This document shows, in pieces, positions 22,862 to 24,945 of a stretch of DNA of 24,945 bases. Each line of letters begins with the position of its first letter. Positions within the stretch are counted from its first letter, which is position 1. Under the pieces are notes generated by a model that saw nothing but the letters and a program-made list of their open reading frames with translations, did not search any database and had not been told where the DNA came from. The stretch covers positions 1 to 24,945 of the forward strand of contig CAZOBJ010000043.1 of the NCBI GenBank assembly GCA_964577825.1. The letters are read 5' to 3'. Position numbers and translations under genes: made by a program. The stretch comes from CAZOBJ01 sp964577825. Lineage in GTDB: Bacteria; Planctomycetota; SZUA-567; JAFGNG01.

Positions 22862-23713
22862 GTGGGTCTTGCGCAAGCCATTCTGCTCGGGTGCGTTCAG
22901 GGGCTGACCGAGTTCCTGCCGGTCAGCAGTTCCGCGCACCTCGTCGCCGCCCAGAGCCTGCTCGGGATCAGCGCGCCCGGCATATCCGTGGAGGTCGCCG
23001 CCCACGTCGGCACGCTGCTGGCGATCCTCGCCGTGTTCCTGCGCCCCCTCGCAAAGGTAGCTGGCGACGGGGTGAAGGGCGCGGCAATGTACCTGCGGGG
23101 GAAGGAAACCCGTACCGTCCGGGCGGACGCTCCCCTCTTCTTCACTGCCGTGGCCATCGTCATCGGCTCGGTCCCGGCGGTTCTTGCGGGGGTGCTCTTC
23201 GAGCAGGGCGTCGAGCGTGTCTTCAGCAGCCTGACCGCGAGCGGGGCCTTGCTGTGCGTGACGGGGTTGGTACTGCTCGCGTCGCGCTGGGCGCCGGTCC
23301 CCAAGGCAGACGAGGTTGGTCCCGTCAGGGGTTTCTTCGTCGGGCTGGCCCAGGCATGCGCGCTGCTGCCGGGCATCAGCCGGTCCGGCGCGACGATCGT
23401 GACGGGCTGCTTCCTGGGCGTGGAGCGTGCGGCGGCCGCACGGTTCTCGTTCATGCTCGCCGCGCCTGCCATTGCCGGCGCGGCTTTGTGGAAGCTGGGA
23501 GAAGGGCTGAGCCGCACCGGCGCCGCCACGGACGTTCCCGCCGGCCCCGGCCCGGCGGCGCTCGCCGCCACGGCGACGGTCTCGGCAGTGGTGGGCGCCG
23601 CCTGCCTGCTGCTCCTGCTGCGCATCGTCCAGCGCGGACGGCTGCACTGGTTCGCCGCATACTGCCTGCCCGCCGGCGCGGCAATGGCCGTCATCGGCCT
23701 CTGGGTGCAATGA
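22862..23713 (+). CDS. uppP: Undecaprenyl-diphosphatase UppP
   Basis: 283 aa from a GTG with GGGGAG about 8 nt upstream. UppP removes a phosphate from undecaprenyl pyrophosphate on the periplasmic side of the inner membrane, recycling the lipid carrier of peptidoglycan and O-antigen synthesis. Motif 1 is QGLTEFLPVSSSAHL (13-27, Glu17), motif 2 is LLPGISRSGATI (168-179, Arg174). About eight membrane segments. High levels are known to give bacitracin resistance. The gene starts 51 nt after the lipoprotein and is followed, 4 nt later, by a CPBP protease gene, so the two are co-transcribed. Confidence 0.95.
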   Translation: MGLAQAILLGCVQGLTEFLPVSSSAHLVAAQSLLGISAPGISVEVAAHVGTLLAILAVFLRPLAKVAGDGVKGAAMYLRGKETRTVRADAPLFFTAVAIVIGSVPAVLAGVLFEQGVERVFSSLTASGALLCVTGLVLLASRWAPVPKADEVGPVRGFFVGLAQACALLPGISRSGATIVTGCFLGVERAAAARFSFMLAAPAIAGAALWKLGEGLSRTGAATDVPAGPGPAALAATATVSAVVGAACLLLLLRIVQRGRLHWFAAYCLPAGAAMAVIGLWVQ

Positions 23714-23717
23714 GAGA

Positions 23718-24476
23718 ATGAGCGACGCGCAAGACAGCACGGTCTCGGAAGGGGCGCTCAACTACTTCAGCGCGTCCAGGTCATTCGCGCTGAGCATCGT
23801 CTCCATCCTGCCCTTGATCGTGCTCTATCACTGCGGCATCGTCCAGAGCGGCTATCCGGTGCGCAACCTGGCCGAGATCTGGCTACAGGGGCCGCTCGAA
23901 CTCGTGGGGCTGCACGCGGCTCACATCCTGAACATCGCCCTCATCATCGCCCTGGTGGCCGTCCTCTGGCGCAGCGAGGTGAAGCAATCCGCCGGACTTT
24001 TCGTCATCGCATTGATGATGCTGGAGGGCATGTTCTACGCGATGCTGCTCTACAAGGGGGGCGACGTCGTGGCCCGGGCCGTTCACGAACAGGCGTCCCG
24101 CGTCTTCTTCGCCATCGAGATGGAGCGCTTCGCGCCGCTGCTCCTGGCGCTCGGGGCGGGGGTGTACGAAGAACTCCTGTTCCGCCTGCTGCTGGTGGGA
24201 GGGGGCGTGCTGCTCTTCACCAGGGTGTTCCTGTGGAACAGGGCCCTCAGCACGACCGTGGCACTGGTGGCCTCCGGCGTGCTCTTTGCGCTGGCCCACC
24301 ACATCGGGCCGATGTCCGACGATTTCGACAGCTACGTGTTCGTGTTCCGGGCGGTGTCGGGGGTCTTGCTCGGCCTGATCTACGTCTTCAGGGGCCTGGG
24401 GATCGCAGTCTGGACGCACGCCACGTACAACGCGCTCGTGGTCATCGCAATGTCCGGCGCGGCCACGTCGGCGTAA
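23718..24476 (+). CDS. CPBP-family intramembrane glutamic/metallo endopeptidase
   Basis: 252 aa, six to eight hydrophobic segments. The three CPBP (Abi, Rce1-like) motifs are present: EExxxR with Glu151, Glu152, Arg156 (YEELLFR); a histidine pair, His194-His195 (ALAHH); and HxxxN with His234 and Asn238 (HATYN). These form the active site in Rce1-type intramembrane proteases. In bacteria such proteins process prenylated or other peptides, serve as immunity proteins to bacteriocins, or regulate membrane signalling; the substrate here is unknown. The 4-nt gap after uppP suggests co-translation and a role at the same membrane. The gene ends 14 nt before the three-way-junction element. Confidence 0.9.
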   Translation: MSDAQDSTVSEGALNYFSASRSFALSIVSILPLIVLYHCGIVQSGYPVRNLAEIWLQGPLELVGLHAAHILNIALIIALVAVLWRSEVKQSAGLFVIALMMLEGMFYAMLLYKGGDVVARAVHEQASRVFFAIEMERFAPLLLALGAGVYEELLFRLLLVGGGVLLFTRVFLWNRALSTTVALVASGVLFALAHHIGPMSDDFDSYVFVFRAVSGVLLGLIYVFRGLGIAVWTHATYNALVVIAMSGAATSA

Positions 24477-24490
24477 CACAGGAGCGCCTT

Positions 24491-24544
24491 TGTAGCTCAG
24501 GCGCCCTCGCCTGAGACCCCGCAGCCGGGGGCGGCTGCGCTACA
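24491..24544. repeat. 54-nt element folding to a perfect three-way junction
   Basis: Outer stem TGTAG (24491-24495) with CTACA (24540-24544). Hairpin 1: CTCAGGCG (24496-24503), loop CCCT, CGCCTGAG (24508-24515). Linker ACCC. Hairpin 2: CGCAGCCG (24520-24527), loop GGGG, CGGCTGCG (24532-24539). All 21 pairs are Watson-Crick. It sits in the 73-nt gap between two convergent genes. It may be a dispersed REP/MITE-like element or a bidirectional terminator, though no T-run is present. Confidence 0.7.
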
Positions 24545-24549
24545 TGCCC

Positions 24550-24945
24550 TCAGACCTTGTGCTGGGGATCGGTCTCGGCGTGCGTGTCCCCCCACTCGTC
24601 TTTGAAGCTGGACGTCGAGCGCAGGTAGTCCATAAGCTCTTTGAACTCCTGGCGGCTGATCGGCAGGTCCACCGCCTCGCCCTTGTGCGAGGAGAGCGTG
24701 ATCGCGTTCGCCAACTCGAGGGACTTCAGCCCGACTTCGCCCGGCGAGATCAGCGGCTCGCCGTGGAGGATGGCGCGTGCGAAGTTGCGCAGGATGACGC
24801 CGTGCCCTGCCTCGCGCTCCTCCAGTTCCAGCTCGACCTCCTCCCTGCCGGGGCTGCCCCACATCTCGGTGTTGATGCGGTTGACCTCGCTGACGGGCGG
24901 CTTGTAGCGCAGGCAGGACAGCCGCCCCCCCTCCAGGCGCAGCTT
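24550..24945 (-). CDS. Gfo/Idh/MocA family oxidoreductase, C-terminal part (5' end outside window)
   Basis: The minus-strand frame is open from the window edge (27 codons beyond the first ATG at 24864) and ends at 24550. The peptide has the end of the Gfo/Idh/MocA substrate domain: ILRNFARAILHGEPLISPGEVGLKSLELANAITLSSHKGEAV, in which 'NFARAILHGEPLISPGEVGLKSLELANAI' (split here only for length by the helix after the Gly-Glu-Pro) is the typical ending of these dehydrogenases. A C-terminal extension DYLRSTSSFKDEWGD follows, unusual for the first such gene in the window, so the two belong to different subfamilies. The substrate is not known. The gene converges on the CPBP protease gene. Confidence 0.86.
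   Translation of the reverse strand, partial: KLRLEGGRLSCLRYKPPVSEVNRINTEMWGSPGREEVELELEEREAGHGVILRNFARAILHGEPLISPGEVGLKSLELANAITLSSHKGEAVDLPISRQEFKELMDYLRSTSSFKDEWGDTHAETDPQHKV

Noticed and set aside
24491..24515. tRNA-like start (TGTAGCTCAGG) resembling a D-arm A box
   Set aside because: No T-loop GGTTCGA-type sequence, no anticodon arm of 5+7 nt and no acceptor stem of 7 bp follow; the segment is fully explained as hairpin 1 of the three-way junction.

Overview
The window is GC-rich bacterial chromosome with dense coding. It comes from a Gram-negative organism (LpxD, lipoprotein signal peptides, UppP) that is probably anaerobic: its Thi4 is of the non-cysteine, sulfide-using type, and it has a Wtp-type molybdate/tungstate transporter. 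Gfo/Idh/MocA oxidoreductases at both edges, an FGE-fold lipoprotein and the style of the RpoD core suggest the Planctomycetota/PVC group or a similar uncultured phylum. That placement is inference from protein style, not a database result.

Layout. (1) 1-802: 3' part of a Gfo/Idh/MocA oxidoreductase. (2) 885-6846: a tightly packed, mostly overlapping molybdenum/tungsten operon: a MobB-like P-loop protein, a 59-aa protein ending in CQLGCFG, a DNA-binding-only ModE, wtpA-wtpB-wtpC, moeA and moaA. A 9-bp perfect inverted repeat just upstream (842-866) is a candidate ModE operator. (3) 6863-10487: two good sigma-70 promoters, then dnaG and rpoD, a macromolecular-synthesis operon without rpsU. (4) 10488-11366: a leader with a clear intrinsic terminator and a UUCG hairpin over the ribosome-binding site, then a coiled-coil/zinc-ribbon protein. 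(5) 13180-11387, minus strand: thi4-panD-yggS, a cofactor operon (thiazole, beta-alanine, PLP homeostasis) behind a near-consensus promoter. (6) 13578-14402: a membrane protein that looks like an M50/site-2-protease relative with its HExxH motif erased. (7) 15470-14412, minus: a class II aldolase-family protein; 15610-17025, plus: folC. (8) 20190-17052, minus: tadA and comEC. (9) 20314-24476, plus: lpxD, a lipoprotein with half an FGE domain joined to a long coiled coil, uppP and a CPBP-family membrane protease, a set with a cell-envelope theme. (10) 24491-24544: a 54-nt element that folds into a near-perfect three-way junction; then the 3' part of a second Gfo/Idh/MocA gene on the minus strand, running off the window.

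How the genes fit together: the Mo/W operon joins oxyanion import (WtpABC), the first step of pterin synthesis (MoaA), metal insertion (MoeA), a nucleotide-attachment helper (MobB-like) and a transcription regulator. MoaC, MoaD, MoaE and MoaB/MogA must be encoded elsewhere. No rRNA, tRNA, CRISPR array, insertion sequence or prophage was seen. The items most worth following up are the ModE/operator/CQLGCFG set, the dead-protease membrane protein, the half-FGE coiled-coil lipoprotein, the zinc-ribbon gene leader and the three-way-junction element.
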